From JAXMBX01 sp046349635 (GTDB lineage Bacteria; Planctomycetota; Planctomycetia; Planctomycetales; Planctomycetaceae), in the NCBI GenBank assembly GCA_046349635.1, contig JAXMBX010000018.1, forward strand, positions 19,543 to 83,542: a stretch of 64,000 bases of DNA, written 5' to 3'. The notes under the pieces were generated by a model that saw only the letters and a program-made list of their open reading frames with translations, ran no database searches and was not told the DNA's origin. Of this stretch, positions 48,804 through 59,429 are shown one piece after another (the stretch's first letter is position 1; the number at the start of each line of letters is the position of its first letter). Position numbers and translations under genes: made by a program.

Positions 48804-49820
48804 ATGTCCACACAACCGATCGCCACGGAATCGCAATTACTGGAAGCGGAAGCCGCCGAGTTTCGGGAACTCGTCAACGCGACACGCGCCGAAATCGGCA
48901 AAGTCATCGTCGGACAGACCCGCGTCGTGGAAGCCACTCTCACCGCCCTCTTCTGTGGTGGCAACGTCCTCCTCGAAGGGGTCCCCGGTCTCGGCAAGAC
49001 CGAACTGGTCAAGGCCCTCTCCCACGTCCTCGACCTGGAGTTCCGCCGCATCCAGTTCACCCCCGACCTGATGCCCGCGGACATCATCGGCACCAACATC
49101 ATGACGACCGACGACGCCGGACATTACCGACTCGAATTCCGCAAGGGACCGATCTTCACCCAACTGCTCCTGGCCGACGAAATCAACCGCGCCTCCCCCA
49201 AGACCCAGTCCGCTCTCCTGGAAACCATGCAGGAAGGGACCGTCACGACAGGCGGCACGATCCACCGCCTGGAACAGCCCTTCTTCGTCATGGCCACCCA
49301 GAACCCCCTGGAACAGGAAGGAACCTATCCCCTGCCGGAAGCCCAGTTGGACCGCTTCATGTTCAAGGTGGATGTCCCCTTCCCCTCCCGCGATGACCTC
49401 AACGAAGTCGTCAGCCGCACCATTCTCAAACGTCCGATCCCGCTGTCAAAACTCCTGAATGGAACCCGCATCCTCCAGTTGCGCACCCTGCTCGATAAGG
49501 TCGTCGTCATCGATCCGATCCGGGACTATGCCATCCGCTTGATTCTCGCGACGCATCCCGGTTCGGACTTTGCCACCGAACCGGTCAAGAAGTACGTCCG
49601 CTGGGGAGCCAGTCCCCGTGCGGCTCAGGCCCTCATCCGGGCCGCCCGCGTCCGCGCCCTCTCCGAAGGACGCGCACACGTCGCCTTTGAGGACGTCACC
49701 TGGTTCGCGACCGAGGTCCTGCAGCACCGCGTCCTGCTGAATTACGACGGCCAGGCCGAAAACCTCCGCGTCCCGGAACTCGTCCAGGAATGCTGCAAGC
49801 AAACCCCCGAGGAAATCTAA
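48804..49820 (+). CDS. MoxR-family AAA+ ATPase
   Basis: 338 residues, starting at 48804 with GAGGAAC upstream. Walker A is GVPGLGKTE at residues 59-67. LMPADIIGTNIM, LLADEINRASPKTQSALLE with the Walker B Asp-Glu, and MATQNPLEQEGTYPLPEAQ with sensor 1 are all intact, as is the C-terminal lid. MoxR ATPases work with DUF58 and VWA proteins as chaperones that insert cofactors or activate complexes. It is the ATPase of this operon, 36 bp after the large VWA gene and 54 bp before the DUF58 gene. Confidence 0.95.
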   Translation: MSTQPIATESQLLEAEAAEFRELVNATRAEIGKVIVGQTRVVEATLTALFCGGNVLLEGVPGLGKTELVKALSHVLDLEFRRIQFTPDLMPADIIGTNIMTTDDAGHYRLEFRKGPIFTQLLLADEINRASPKTQSALLETMQEGTVTTGGTIHRLEQPFFVMATQNPLEQEGTYPLPEAQLDRFMFKVDVPFPSRDDLNEVVSRTILKRPIPLSKLLNGTRILQLRTLLDKVVVIDPIRDYAIRLILATHPGSDFATEPVKKYVRWGASPRAAQALIRAARVRALSEGRAHVAFEDVTWFATEVLQHRVLLNYDGQAENLRVPELVQECCKQTPEEI

Positions 49821-49874
49821 CCAGAGGAAATCTGATTCGAGATATTTTTCACTCCCTTGTCCTGAGAAGCAGTC

Positions 49875-50780
49875 ATGTCCACCAGTGACGTCAAAACCCA
49901 GTTCACGAAGCTGTTCGACAACCAGGTTCTCTCCCGGTTGGAACAACTCCGCTTGAATCCCCATCGCCGCCTGACGAATCGCAGCCGCGGGGAACATCTG
50001 GCCGCCAAGGGAGGAACCAGCACCGAGTTCGCGGACTATCGCAACTACGTGGAAGGGGATGATGTCCGTTACGTCGATTGGAATATCTTCGCGCGGTTGC
50101 GCCGCCCCTTCCTCAAGCTCTACCAGCACGAAGAGGAAATGCACGTCGTCCTGATCGTCGACGCCTCCAGCTCCATGGAATTTGAAGACAAATTCCTGCG
50201 CGCCAAACAACTCGCCGCGGCTTTCGCCGTCCTCGGCGTGATGAATCTGGAACGGGTCAGCCTGTATGCGTTTCACCAGAAGGAAAAGGCCCCCGCTCTG
50301 CTCCCACCCTGTACCGGACGGATCAGCCTCCGCCGCATTTTTGAGTTTCTGGAGAACCTGGAGTCCGGAGGTGATTCCCCCCTGGAACAGGCGGTCGATG
50401 CGGTCCTCAATCGTCATCGCGGCCGGGGCATCGCCATCCTGCTCTCCGATTTCCTCACCTTCGGGGATTTGAATAGACCGTTCAATCGCCTGTTCAGTGC
50501 GGGGCTCGAGACCTTTGGCGTCCAGATTCTCGGCCCCTCCGAATTAAGGCCGGAATTGACCGGCGACGTCCGCTTCGTCGACAGCGAAAACTCCCTCACC
50601 CTGGATGTCTCTTCGGCGGGTGACCTCCTCGCCATTTATCACGAACATCTGTTCGGAATGCAGGAAGACCTGTCCCAATCCTGCCGCAAGCGCGGCGGGC
50701 GATTCGTCTGCGTCGAAAGTAACCTCCCCATCGAATCCATCCTCTTTGACCAGTTGTGTCGGAAGGGGTGGATCCGATGA
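49875..50780 (+). CDS. DUF58 family protein
   Basis: 301 residues. It has the family core RSRGEHLAAKGGTSTEFADY and VRYVDWNIFARLRRPFLKL, then a VWA-like beta-strand with VDASSSMEF (Asp96, Ser98, Ser100). The DUF58 family is the usual partner of MoxR and is thought to recruit its substrate. No membrane segment is seen, so it is cytoplasmic. The stop overlaps the start of the BatA-like gene (ATGA). Confidence 0.9.
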   Translation: MSTSDVKTQFTKLFDNQVLSRLEQLRLNPHRRLTNRSRGEHLAAKGGTSTEFADYRNYVEGDDVRYVDWNIFARLRRPFLKLYQHEEEMHVVLIVDASSSMEFEDKFLRAKQLAAAFAVLGVMNLERVSLYAFHQKEKAPALLPPCTGRISLRRIFEFLENLESGGDSPLEQAVDAVLNRHRGRGIAILLSDFLTFGDLNRPFNRLFSAGLETFGVQILGPSELRPELTGDVRFVDSENSLTLDVSSAGDLLAIYHEHLFGMQEDLSQSCRKRGGRFVCVESNLPIESILFDQLCRKGWIR

Positions 50781-52650
50781 GAGGACTCGGTTTCAATGCT
50801 CTCGAAATGGCCGCGTTCTTTGGCCTCCTCGCGCCGCTGATCCTGTTCTATTTCCTGAAGCTCCGCCGCCCGCAGATCAAGATCCCCTCGCTCGCCCTCT
50901 GGCAGCAGGTGATCAACGATCGCCGCGTCAATTCTCCCTTCCAGAAGTTCAAGCGAAATCTCCTCCTGCTGCTTCAGATCGCGGCTCTGACCCTCCTCGT
51001 CTTCTCCCTGATGCAACCCTTCTTCCCCAGTGGCGCAGAACGCGCCCGCTACCTCCCCATCATCGTCGATTGCTCCGCCAGCATGGGCGCGCTCGACAAA
51101 CCGGGGGGACAAACCCGGCTGGATGAGGCCAAAGGAATCGTCGCACGGATCATCGATAACCTCCTCCCCGATCAGAAAGTCTGCCTGATCGCGATGCAGC
51201 AATCCGCCCGCACGACCGTCGACTTCACCAACAACAAACTCCAACTCCGCAAGGCCCTTGCCGATCTCAAGGTCGAACCGACCGCCAGCAAGGTCGAGGA
51301 TGCACTCCGGATCGCCCAGGCCCTGTCGCGTACCTTCCCCATCGAAAAAGTCGGCCTCTTCACCGATGGAAATATTCCCGCCAAGATCGACTTCGATCTC
51401 CCCTTCCATCTCGACTATCAGAAGATGTCCCCCGCCGGGGCGAATGTCGGCATCGCCGGAATCAACGCCGTTCGCAGGCAGTCCGATTGGGAAGTCTTCG
51501 TCCGCGCCGAGTCCTCAAGGCCCGCTCCATGAGCGGGACTGTCGAACTTTTCCAGAACGGCAAAAGGTCGGAGGAAGATACCGTCGCGGCTGGAACCGGG
51601 AAGCGGACAACGCCTGCTCTTCCGCGTGGAAACCAACCAGGCGGTCAGCTCGGTGTCCGCCTCAAACCCAGCGGCTTTGATGCCCTCGAGGCGGACAATG
51701 TCGCCTTCCTCGAATTGCCCATCCCCCGCCCACTCCTCGTCTATTGCCCCGAATCACTCCATACCTACCTCCGCGCCCTCAAGGGCTTCAAGAATATCCA
51801 GGTGCAAACGACTCCCCCGGCCGAGGGACAGGGTACCGTCGATCTGATGATCTCCGACCAGGTCGCCGACAAAAACCGCTCCGCCCCCGTGACGCTCTTT
51901 GTCGGCATGGTCCCCGAGGACCTCGGCAAACTGATCGGCATGAAATCCGATCTCGCGGAAGTCGTCGACTGGCAACGCAACTCGCCCCTCCTGACCCACG
52001 TCGAACTCGATGAGGTCCAGATCAGTGATCAACCCGTCATTCAGGGAGAGACTCGCGAGAAGGATTTCGAAAAACTCGGCTACGAAGTCCTCGCCCACGG
52101 GAAGACGGGCCCCCTCATCCTCCGCCGCGAACGGGAAGGGAACGAAGTCTTCTCGCTTCTGTTTCATACGGACCGCTCGACCATCCCCTATCGCATCGGC
52201 TTTCCCATCCTTGTGAATAACCTCGTCGATCTCGCCTTGTCCAAGGCGGAACTTTCGGAAGTCCGCGGCACCAGCACCGGGGTTCTCCCTCCCCGGCAGG
52301 TGGAACCGAATCAGACCTACACCATCATCGCCCCCAACGGAGAAACGACCACGCTCCGTAGCGGTAACGACGGCATGCTCAGTGCCATCGCGGCCCCCCA
52401 GGTCGGACGCTATCAGATCAAGTCCAGTTCCGGCACGGTCGCCGCGGTCGGCGTGAGCCTTATCCAGCCTTCGGAGACCTCCCTCGACACCGTCGAAGAA
52501 CTCCAGTTCAAGGAACTCTCCGTCAGTTCCTCCGCGCAACTATTGAAAAACGATTACCCCCTCTGGGGTTGGATCGCATTGGCCGCCTTCTGCATGTTGC
52601 TGATCGAATGGTGGTACTACCAGAAACCTCCCGCGGGACTCGTGCCATGA
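50777..52650 (+). CDS. BatA-like VWA membrane protein, frame broken in the middle
   Basis: About 624 residues if joined. Two membrane segments open the protein (ALEMAAFFGLLAPLILFYF and LLLLLQIAALTLLVFSLM), the BatA hallmark. A VWA domain follows with DCSASMG (Asp98, Ser100, Ser102). The open frame ends at 51532. VLKARSMSGTVELFQNGK and then EPGSGQRLLFRVETNQ come from two other frames, and from 51640 the last frame runs to 52650 with ALEADNVAFLELPIPRPLLV, a beta-rich part and a C-terminal membrane helix (WIALAAFCMLLIEWWYY). Frame changes near 51515, 51590 and 51640 are clustered in 130 bp and look like base errors. Confidence 0.8.
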
Positions 52651-54791
52651 TTGACTTTCGATCCCGGATTCCGAACACCCTGTTCATTGGGGTGGTGCGC
52701 GTCCTCCTCCTCGCCGCTCTCCTGGCGCACACCGGTTCGTTCCCGGGAACATCCCCCCTCCAAGCAGCCGATAAGAAGCCCCAGTTGCCCGTCCGCATCG
52801 ACGTCGAACCGGCACAGCTCCCCGTCCGTTCGAGTTCTTTTTACCCCATTCGCTGCAAGTTGACTCATCTTCATCCCGGAATCTTCACGGGTTCGCTCAA
52901 GCTGACGGGCACCGCTTATCAACGTCTCCTCTTTCAACTCCAGACCCCTGAATTTGCCGTCTCGGATCAGACGCTCGAACTCTTGATAAACCTCCCGCCA
53001 GTCAGCACGGCTGAGGGATCGATGGACCTCAAAGTCGATCTTCTGGAGGGAACCGGGAGAAAAATCGGCACCGAGGAATTCAACCTGATTGTCTCCCGCT
53101 CCACTTCTCGACGGATGATTGTCGGATATTGCCAGCCCCCTCAACGCTCGCTCGATCCCCGCACAAATGACCTGCTGACGAGTTTCAACCTCCAGGCGGG
53201 GTTGCCGACGGAAGCACGGAGTTCCCGGGATTCCTATGGTTTCGAAGTCGCTTCCACGCTATGCGACCCCTTGGAACTCTCGGAGAATCCGCTGGAAATC
53301 ACTCGCTATGACATCCTCATCCTGATGGAGGACGCCTGGCCCACCCTCAAGGACAAACAGAAAACCGCCCTCTTGGAATGGGTCAACAGCGGCGGCAGCC
53401 TCTGCGTGATTGCCTCCAATCATCCCCCTCGCGAGGCCTATCCGTTTCTCATCAAACTCGCCGGCCGCGACATCCCTCTCCCTCTTCCCACCGTTCCCGA
53501 TTCCGAGCCGGTTTTGAAAGAGATCCTTTCGCGACGATTGGGCCTCGGTCGGATCGTGATCCTCCCCCGGAAACTCCTCGATGAATTGGACCTCCGTTCG
53601 GAGACCTGGCGCAAACAAGTCGGCTTTCTCTGGAAGGCGAGGCAGGGACATCGCGCCGGTTATCTGAAAAACGGCAAGTGGGACGAGTCCCGGATCTTCG
53701 TAAAGGCCCCCAACGGACAACCGCAGGTCGAATACTACAACATGACTTCCCGCCCCTTATCGGTGCCGTTGTTGCGCTCGTTCGATCAACTGCTCTGGCA
53801 ACTGAAACCCCCGGACATGGGAATGATTCCGCTTTCCTGGCTCCTCTCCTCGCTGGGGATCTATGTGCTTCTGATCGGGCCCGTGGACTATTACCTGTTG
53901 GGACTGTTCCGAGCCCGCAAATGGACCTGGGTAGTTTTTCCGCTCGTGACATTGGGTTTCACCTGGGGCATGTTCGCCGTCACGAACCGTGTCATGGGAT
54001 TCAACGACCAGACCCGCAGCATCACGCTGATCGACCTGGCCGATCCGAATTTCGCACGTCGCGTGAACCAACTGGAACTGCGGATGTTCAGCATGCCCCA
54101 GACCGTCCATTCGGAACGGAAGCAGGAACTCCAGACCCTTCTCGACTGGCAGCAATCGGGAATGATGATGCCGCAAATGGCAGGCAACGATGACCGCACC
54201 CTGGACGAGCAGGCACCCCGGTATGTGGGCCGAATCCCCTCCAACTCCGACATGGTGCAATACGTGCGGCAATGGGCGCCGCAATTCCGCCGTGGCATGC
54301 GACTCGAGAGCGATCTCCCGATCCCCGAATTCCCCTGGGACAGGTTCGCGGACGCTCGGAAATATCCCGCCGCCAAACTGCTGCAGGATGCAGCCCTCTG
54401 CAAAGAGATCACTCAAGCGGCGACGGAAACCTTCGGTCGCGAGATTTCCGTGTATCTCTTTCAGGGAAACCAGTCCCAGTTGCTGGCGGGCCGCCCCGTC
54501 CTGCAGACCAGCCGGAACGACATGCTCCAGGGGGCACAGACCGCGATGATCGCCCAGCAGACCATCTTCAATCCTTACGAAAAAAGCTTCCTGGACAGCC
54601 TCTGCGTTTATCCCCAGGAAGGAATGTTCAAACTCGTCTCCCAGATCTCCCCCACCGGCGGGAGAACCCTCGAAGATTTGCCCCTGCTGGACCCCGACGA
54701 TCCCGACCAGTGGTTGCTCGTGATCGCGGTTCCGGACAAGACCGATCTCAAGATTTACCGACGACGATACGGAGGAGCGGATTCATGGTAG
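52647..54791 (+). CDS. GldG-like secreted membrane protein (first copy)
   Basis: 714 residues. The start overlaps the preceding stop (ATGA). A signal or anchor is at 11-32. The first 150 residues are beta-rich, and residues about 190-300 contain a GATase-like segment (YDILILMEDAWPTLKDKQKTA, then GGSLCVIASNH). Two membrane helices are near 390-412 (PLSWLLSSLGIYVLLIGPVDY) and 425-445. A periplasmic domain of about 270 residues ends it. The layout resembles GldG and other partners of ABC-2 exporters. It precedes the ABC ATPase with a 7-bp overlap. Confidence 0.75.
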   Translation: MIDFRSRIPNTLFIGVVRVLLLAALLAHTGSFPGTSPLQAADKKPQLPVRIDVEPAQLPVRSSSFYPIRCKLTHLHPGIFTGSLKLTGTAYQRLLFQLQTPEFAVSDQTLELLINLPPVSTAEGSMDLKVDLLEGTGRKIGTEEFNLIVSRSTSRRMIVGYCQPPQRSLDPRTNDLLTSFNLQAGLPTEARSSRDSYGFEVASTLCDPLELSENPLEITRYDILILMEDAWPTLKDKQKTALLEWVNSGGSLCVIASNHPPREAYPFLIKLAGRDIPLPLPTVPDSEPVLKEILSRRLGLGRIVILPRKLLDELDLRSETWRKQVGFLWKARQGHRAGYLKNGKWDESRIFVKAPNGQPQVEYYNMTSRPLSVPLLRSFDQLLWQLKPPDMGMIPLSWLLSSLGIYVLLIGPVDYYLLGLFRARKWTWVVFPLVTLGFTWGMFAVTNRVMGFNDQTRSITLIDLADPNFARRVNQLELRMFSMPQTVHSERKQELQTLLDWQQSGMMMPQMAGNDDRTLDEQAPRYVGRIPSNSDMVQYVRQWAPQFRRGMRLESDLPIPEFPWDRFADARKYPAAKLLQDAALCKEITQAATETFGREISVYLFQGNQSQLLAGRPVLQTSRNDMLQGAQTAMIAQQTIFNPYEKSFLDSLCVYPQEGMFKLVSQISPTGGRTLEDLPLLDPDDPDQWLLVIAVPDKTDLKIYRRRYGGADSW

Positions 54792-55717
54792 TGGCCAAGG
54801 TCGATAATCTGCGCGTACGCTACGGCAAACTCCTCGCCGTCAAGGGAATCTCGTTCGCTCTCCCCAAAGGGGAAGTGTTCGGGTTCATCGGCCCCAACGG
54901 CGCCGGTAAATCCTCCACCATTAAAGTCATGGCGACCCTTCTCCCGCAGTTTGAGGGACGCGTCGAAGTCAACGGCATTAACATCCGCCGTGACCCCGAC
55001 ACCGTCCGCGGGATGATCGGCTACGTCCCGGACTTCTTCGGGGTCTATGAAGACCTCACCGCCGAGGAGTATCTCCATTTCTTCGCCGCCGCCTACCGCA
55101 TCCCGCGCGCCAAACGGGAAAACATCATCGGCGATGTCCTGGCCCTGACCGACTTGACCCACAAACTCAAATCGCAGGTCGACTCCCTCTCACGCGGGAT
55201 GAAACAACGGCTCTCATTGGCCCGCGTCCTGATGCACGATCCTGACCTGCTCCTCCTCGATGAACCGGCGAGCGGCCTCGATCCCCGCGCGCGAATCGAA
55301 ATGCGCGAACTCCTCAAGGCCCTCAAGGAGATGGGAAAGACGATCCTGATCTCCAGCCATATCCTCTCCGAGCTGGCGCAACTCTGCACCCGGATCGGAA
55401 TCATCGAGGCCGGCGAACTCGTCGCCGAAGGTTCGGTCAACGAGATCTACCGCCAACTGGGAATTCTCCGCATCATTCACGTCCAGGCCGCGAACCTGAA
55501 TGAGGAAATGGCCGCGAAACTGCGCGAAATCCCCGGCGTCGATTCCGTGGAACTCCTGACCGACCGCCTGGCGATCAAGCTGCATGAGGATCAGCTCTCC
55601 ATCGAAGATCTCCACGCCCGCTTGTGCCTGCTCGGGGCACGCATCCGCATGTTCCAGCCGGAGGCCATGGACATGGAAACCGCCTTCATGAAACTGACCG
55701 AGGGAAAAACGGCATGA
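54785..55717 (+). CDS. ABC-2 type transporter ATPase (first copy)
   Basis: 310 residues, start 54785 after GAGGAGCG. Walker A is GPNGAGKS at 36-43. The signature is LSRGMKQR in place of LSGGQ, followed by LSLARVLMHDPDLLLLDEPA (Walker B) and TILISSHILSEL with the H-loop. The last 80 residues form the extra domain of GldA/CcmA-like ATPases. It should power the permeases that follow. The gene overlaps the GldG-like stop by 7 bp and the first permease by 4 bp. Confidence 0.92.
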   Translation: MVVAKVDNLRVRYGKLLAVKGISFALPKGEVFGFIGPNGAGKSSTIKVMATLLPQFEGRVEVNGINIRRDPDTVRGMIGYVPDFFGVYEDLTAEEYLHFFAAAYRIPRAKRENIIGDVLALTDLTHKLKSQVDSLSRGMKQRLSLARVLMHDPDLLLLDEPASGLDPRARIEMRELLKALKEMGKTILISSHILSELAQLCTRIGIIEAGELVAEGSVNEIYRQLGILRIIHVQAANLNEEMAAKLREIPGVDSVELLTDRLAIKLHEDQLSIEDLHARLCLLGARIRMFQPEAMDMETAFMKLTEGKTA

Positions 55718-57567
55718 AATGGCGCGACGTGGATCTCCAGTTACCCCTCCTCCAGAGGGAACTGTTGACCCTGGCTCAGAAGAAATCCACTTACATCGTG
55801 CGGGTCGCCTGCGCGATCGGAATCTTCTGGTACGCGCTCACCTTCGGCCTCATGAACTGGAACGGTAACAGCTCCAACTTCTGGTATCTCGGAAAGGGCC
55901 GAGACATTCTCAGCCGGGTCGTGGAAGCGGAACTGTTCGGCGTCTATGCCCTCCTCCCCGCCTGGATGTGCGGCCTCATCGCCGCCGAAAAGGAACGACA
56001 AACCCTCCCCTTGCTCCTCGTGACCCGCCTCGGTGCCTGGCGCATCCTGTTCGAAAAATACTGCACGGGGATGATCCGCGTGCTGTTCATCGTTCTCCTA
56101 TCAATCCCCGTGCTGGCCGTCGCCTATCCCTTGGGAGGAATCACCCAGACCGATCTGTTACGCGGCGTCTGGACGATCCTCATCTGCGCATTCTCCGTGG
56201 GGGCCATCTCCCTGTTCTGCTCTTCCTTGTGCGCCACGACGGCAGGCGCATTCCTCGCGACGTATGCCATCCTGGGATTCTTGTCCACATTCCCTTTGCT
56301 GGTGATGTGGATTACAGAAATCAATCGGCGACAAGGATTGCCCCTACTTCCTCTTGGGACCTATTATTGGCTTCGAGAGAATACATTGATGTGGTTTTAT
56401 CCCGCGCTCTTCTATATCGCCCCTGTAGGCGCAGGTATCAAGGGAGGCATCTGGTCCGTTTTGGGGCAGTTCACCCTGCGAAGCATTCCCGTCTTCCTGC
56501 AAACCGCGTTTTTCCTGATCTTGGCACGCTGGGTCTTCGTCACCCGCGGACTCGATCCGGACGTCAGCTGGCTCCGCCGCTGGCACCGCTGGCGAAGAGA
56601 AAATTCCCTCGGTTGGAGCCCTCTCAACGATTCGGGACAGAAACATCGGCCCCGCGGCTTGCCGGACGAATTGCCCATCGCCTGGCGAGAATCCCACGGC
56701 ACTCTGTTAGGCATCGCATTCTGGAGCTTCATGGGACTCTGCGGTCTGATCATGAAGTATGCCCTCATCCAGGACTCCCGTAACGCCTTCGGATTCATGC
56801 TCTTCACGTTCTGCGAATTCATCGCCGTGACGCTCGTCCTCGTGTCCCTGGCAACCGCGCTCATCCAAAAAGAACGAATGGCACAAACCCTGGACGTGCT
56901 GCTTTCCACTCCCATTTCCACCGCTGATTTCCTGCAACAGAAACTGCAACGCATCTGGCGGATCTGGGCCTGGTTCTCTCTATATCTCGCCATCGTCCCT
57001 CTCGGATTCGCGGTCGGTTTGCTCGATGTCTCACGCACAATGCACTCCTATTCGGGATTCCGCCAGTTACTCATCCCGACGTTATGGAATTACCTGTTCA
57101 CCGGAATCATTTATCTCCCCCTTTTGGTCTGGATGTCGTTGCTGATCAGCCTGTATTGCAAATCCCAGGGGAAAGCCTTGATCACAACCGTCATCACCGT
57201 TTTAGGATGGACGCTGATCCCATTCGGTCTCTTTGCAATGGTCATCTGGACGTTCCATCTGCCGGCCCCGAATAAAAACGGGCTTCTCGATCCAACCGAC
57301 ATCACTCTCCTGATTCTGGCGTGGGCTTCACCGCTCGGTTTCCATTTCGGCAGCGTCTGTGAATCCTATGTCGAGAAGTACCCCTTCGCCATGCTCCTCG
57401 CTCTCACCACGGCAGGTGTAAACCTGACGTTATTACGAGCGTTCCGCAACCGCTGCCTCAACCTGCTCCCCGTCAAACTCGGAAGACTCGAACCTTCCGC
57501 GGAAGAGTCCGAGGAACTGACCGAACATCAACGGCGTGATTCCCTCGTCACGGAGGGAATCGCATGA
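55714..57567 (+). CDS. ABC-2 permease with two fused units (first of three)
   Basis: 617 residues. The N-terminal half has helices starting near 25 and the coupling motif EKERQTLPLLLVTRLGAWRI near 92; the C-terminal half has IQKERMAQTLDVLLSTPIST near 388. So it holds two ABC-2 units in one chain. At least eight or nine hydrophobic segments are seen. The link between halves (about 285-325) is Arg-rich and soluble. The start overlaps the ATPase stop and the stop overlaps the next permease (ATGA). Confidence 0.85.
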   Translation: MKWRDVDLQLPLLQRELLTLAQKKSTYIVRVACAIGIFWYALTFGLMNWNGNSSNFWYLGKGRDILSRVVEAELFGVYALLPAWMCGLIAAEKERQTLPLLLVTRLGAWRILFEKYCTGMIRVLFIVLLSIPVLAVAYPLGGITQTDLLRGVWTILICAFSVGAISLFCSSLCATTAGAFLATYAILGFLSTFPLLVMWITEINRRQGLPLLPLGTYYWLRENTLMWFYPALFYIAPVGAGIKGGIWSVLGQFTLRSIPVFLQTAFFLILARWVFVTRGLDPDVSWLRRWHRWRRENSLGWSPLNDSGQKHRPRGLPDELPIAWRESHGTLLGIAFWSFMGLCGLIMKYALIQDSRNAFGFMLFTFCEFIAVTLVLVSLATALIQKERMAQTLDVLLSTPISTADFLQQKLQRIWRIWAWFSLYLAIVPLGFAVGLLDVSRTMHSYSGFRQLLIPTLWNYLFTGIIYLPLLVWMSLLISLYCKSQGKALITTVITVLGWTLIPFGLFAMVIWTFHLPAPNKNGLLDPTDITLLILAWASPLGFHFGSVCESYVEKYPFAMLLALTTAGVNLTLLRAFRNRCLNLLPVKLGRLEPSAEESEELTEHQRRDSLVTEGIA

Positions 57568-59429
57568 ACGCTCTCCTCGAACGCTTCTCACTCCCACTCC
57601 TCTCTCGCGATTTCCGCGCCCAGGCCGAAAAACGCCGCACCTATTGGGTCCGGGCACTCAGCGCCATTGGGATTTATTTCTATGCCCTGATGTTCGGCTT
57701 GTATGAAAACCAATACGCCAACGCCTCCTTCTTCTGGTACCTGGGCCGAGGCAAAAACGTCCTCGATGCCATGATCGGGATCGAGGTGTTTGGCGTCTAT
57801 CTCCTCATCCCCGCCTGGTTGAGCGGAGCCATCGCCGGAGAAAAAGAACGCCAGACGCTCACTCTTCTCCTCGGCACCCGCTTGGGTGCATGGCGAATCC
57901 TGATGGAGAAATACCTGGCAGCCATGCTGCGGGTCGGCCTCTACCTCGTCCTCTCCCTTCCCATTTTGGCAGTCGCCTATCCCCTGGGAGGGTTCTCTCA
58001 TCTGGAGCTGATGGCCGGCATCTGGACAATCTATCTCAGTGCCTTGTACGTGGGAGGTTTGACCCTCTTCTGCTCCTGCCTCTGCGCCACCATGCCAGGG
58101 GCATATCTGATGACCTATGCCCTGCTGTTTGTCCTCATGTTTACCCCGTTGGTTCTGCAGCATTTTCTGGGACAAACCTTCGTCGATGAACTCGTCGATT
58201 TGATTTTTCCCGGCTTGAGAGTATCGCACCTGTATCCATTCATGGCCGGACAAGGAAACTGGAATGTGACCGTCGCTCATCCTGTGTCGGCCGCGCTGCA
58301 ACACATGCTGTATCAAAGCCTCCCTGCCCTGATACAAACCTGCGCCTTTCTCCTCCTGGCCCGCTGGGTGTTCGTGGCCCGCGCACTCAACCCCACACAG
58401 AGCGCCATCAAACGCATCCGCCAGTTCCTCGCCTCCGGCCCGACCCTGGGCAGACGATCCGGGCAAACTCGGAACCGGTCGAACACGCCCCGCCATGACC
58501 TCCCCGAACGCGACCCGATCGCCTGGCGCGAAAACCGCCGCACGATGTTTGGAGTGATCCTCGGGATCGCATTGACCGTTCTGGGGCTGATCTTAAAGGG
58601 GATTTATTTCGCTCAGGATACCAACGATGCGGAATCGGAGTTCATAATCTGGACGCTGATCGAACTGGCCGCGGGGATCTTCTGGATCGTGGCGCAGGGG
58701 ACCGGAATTTTTCAGCGCGAGCAGGCCCGCCAAACGCTCGACGTCCTGGTCGCTACCCCAATTCTCACCGAGGACCTCTTGCAGCAGAAATTGCGCAGAA
58801 CCTGGCGCATCGGGGCCTGGTATTTTAGTTACTTCGCCCTCTCCACGCTGCTGAATGTCCTGGCCTGGTACGGGTTCCACTTCTCTCCTCCACCTGCCTG
58901 GGCCCCTTGGCCCGGGTATCTCCCCGCGTTACGTCTCGCCTACAGCTTGAATTTCATCACCTATGCGGTGGTCTATATCCCGCTGCTCTTCTGGCTGGCG
59001 TTCGGCATCAGCCTGCGAACCAAATCCCAGGGAAAAGCCATGATCGCCGTGATCCTGACCGTCGTCGCCTGGACCATCGGCCCCTTTATGTTGCTGATCG
59101 CATTCCTAACGGCGATTGGCTTGAATTCACCGGTCACATCAGATTTTGGACTTATGGAGCTTTGTGTGACGCTCCTCTCTTTCGTCTCTCCCGTGGGTCT
59201 GATGTTGGCGTCCGCGGAACTCATGACCCATCATCCCGTCTTCGTGTTTTCCGCCATCATCCCCGGAGTCTTTGTATTCCACTTCTTTCTCCTGGTTGTC
59301 TTGCGCTGGATCTGCCTGCAAGCCGCCGTTCTGAAACTGGGACGCCTTGACCGTCCGCAGCGGTACCAGTTTTTGACCCACGAAACTGAGTCGAAGTTCG
59401 AGTCGGCATTGGTGGAGAGCAGCCCATGA
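57564..59429 (+). CDS. ABC-2 permease with two fused units (second of three)
   Basis: 621 residues. The N-terminal LLSRDFRAQAEKRRTYWVRA is the same as in its neighbours in style. The coupling motifs are EKERQTLTLLLGTRLGAWRI near 93 and REQARQTLDVLVATPILTED near 386. The overall membrane plan matches the first permease, so it is a tandem paralogue. ATGA overlaps at both ends. Confidence 0.85.
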   Translation: MNALLERFSLPLLSRDFRAQAEKRRTYWVRALSAIGIYFYALMFGLYENQYANASFFWYLGRGKNVLDAMIGIEVFGVYLLIPAWLSGAIAGEKERQTLTLLLGTRLGAWRILMEKYLAAMLRVGLYLVLSLPILAVAYPLGGFSHLELMAGIWTIYLSALYVGGLTLFCSCLCATMPGAYLMTYALLFVLMFTPLVLQHFLGQTFVDELVDLIFPGLRVSHLYPFMAGQGNWNVTVAHPVSAALQHMLYQSLPALIQTCAFLLLARWVFVARALNPTQSAIKRIRQFLASGPTLGRRSGQTRNRSNTPRHDLPERDPIAWRENRRTMFGVILGIALTVLGLILKGIYFAQDTNDAESEFIIWTLIELAAGIFWIVAQGTGIFQREQARQTLDVLVATPILTEDLLQQKLRRTWRIGAWYFSYFALSTLLNVLAWYGFHFSPPPAWAPWPGYLPALRLAYSLNFITYAVVYIPLLFWLAFGISLRTKSQGKAMIAVILTVVAWTIGPFMLLIAFLTAIGLNSPVTSDFGLMELCVTLLSFVSPVGLMLASAELMTHHPVFVFSAIIPGVFVFHFFLLVVLRWICLQAAVLKLGRLDRPQRYQFLTHETESKFESALVESSP

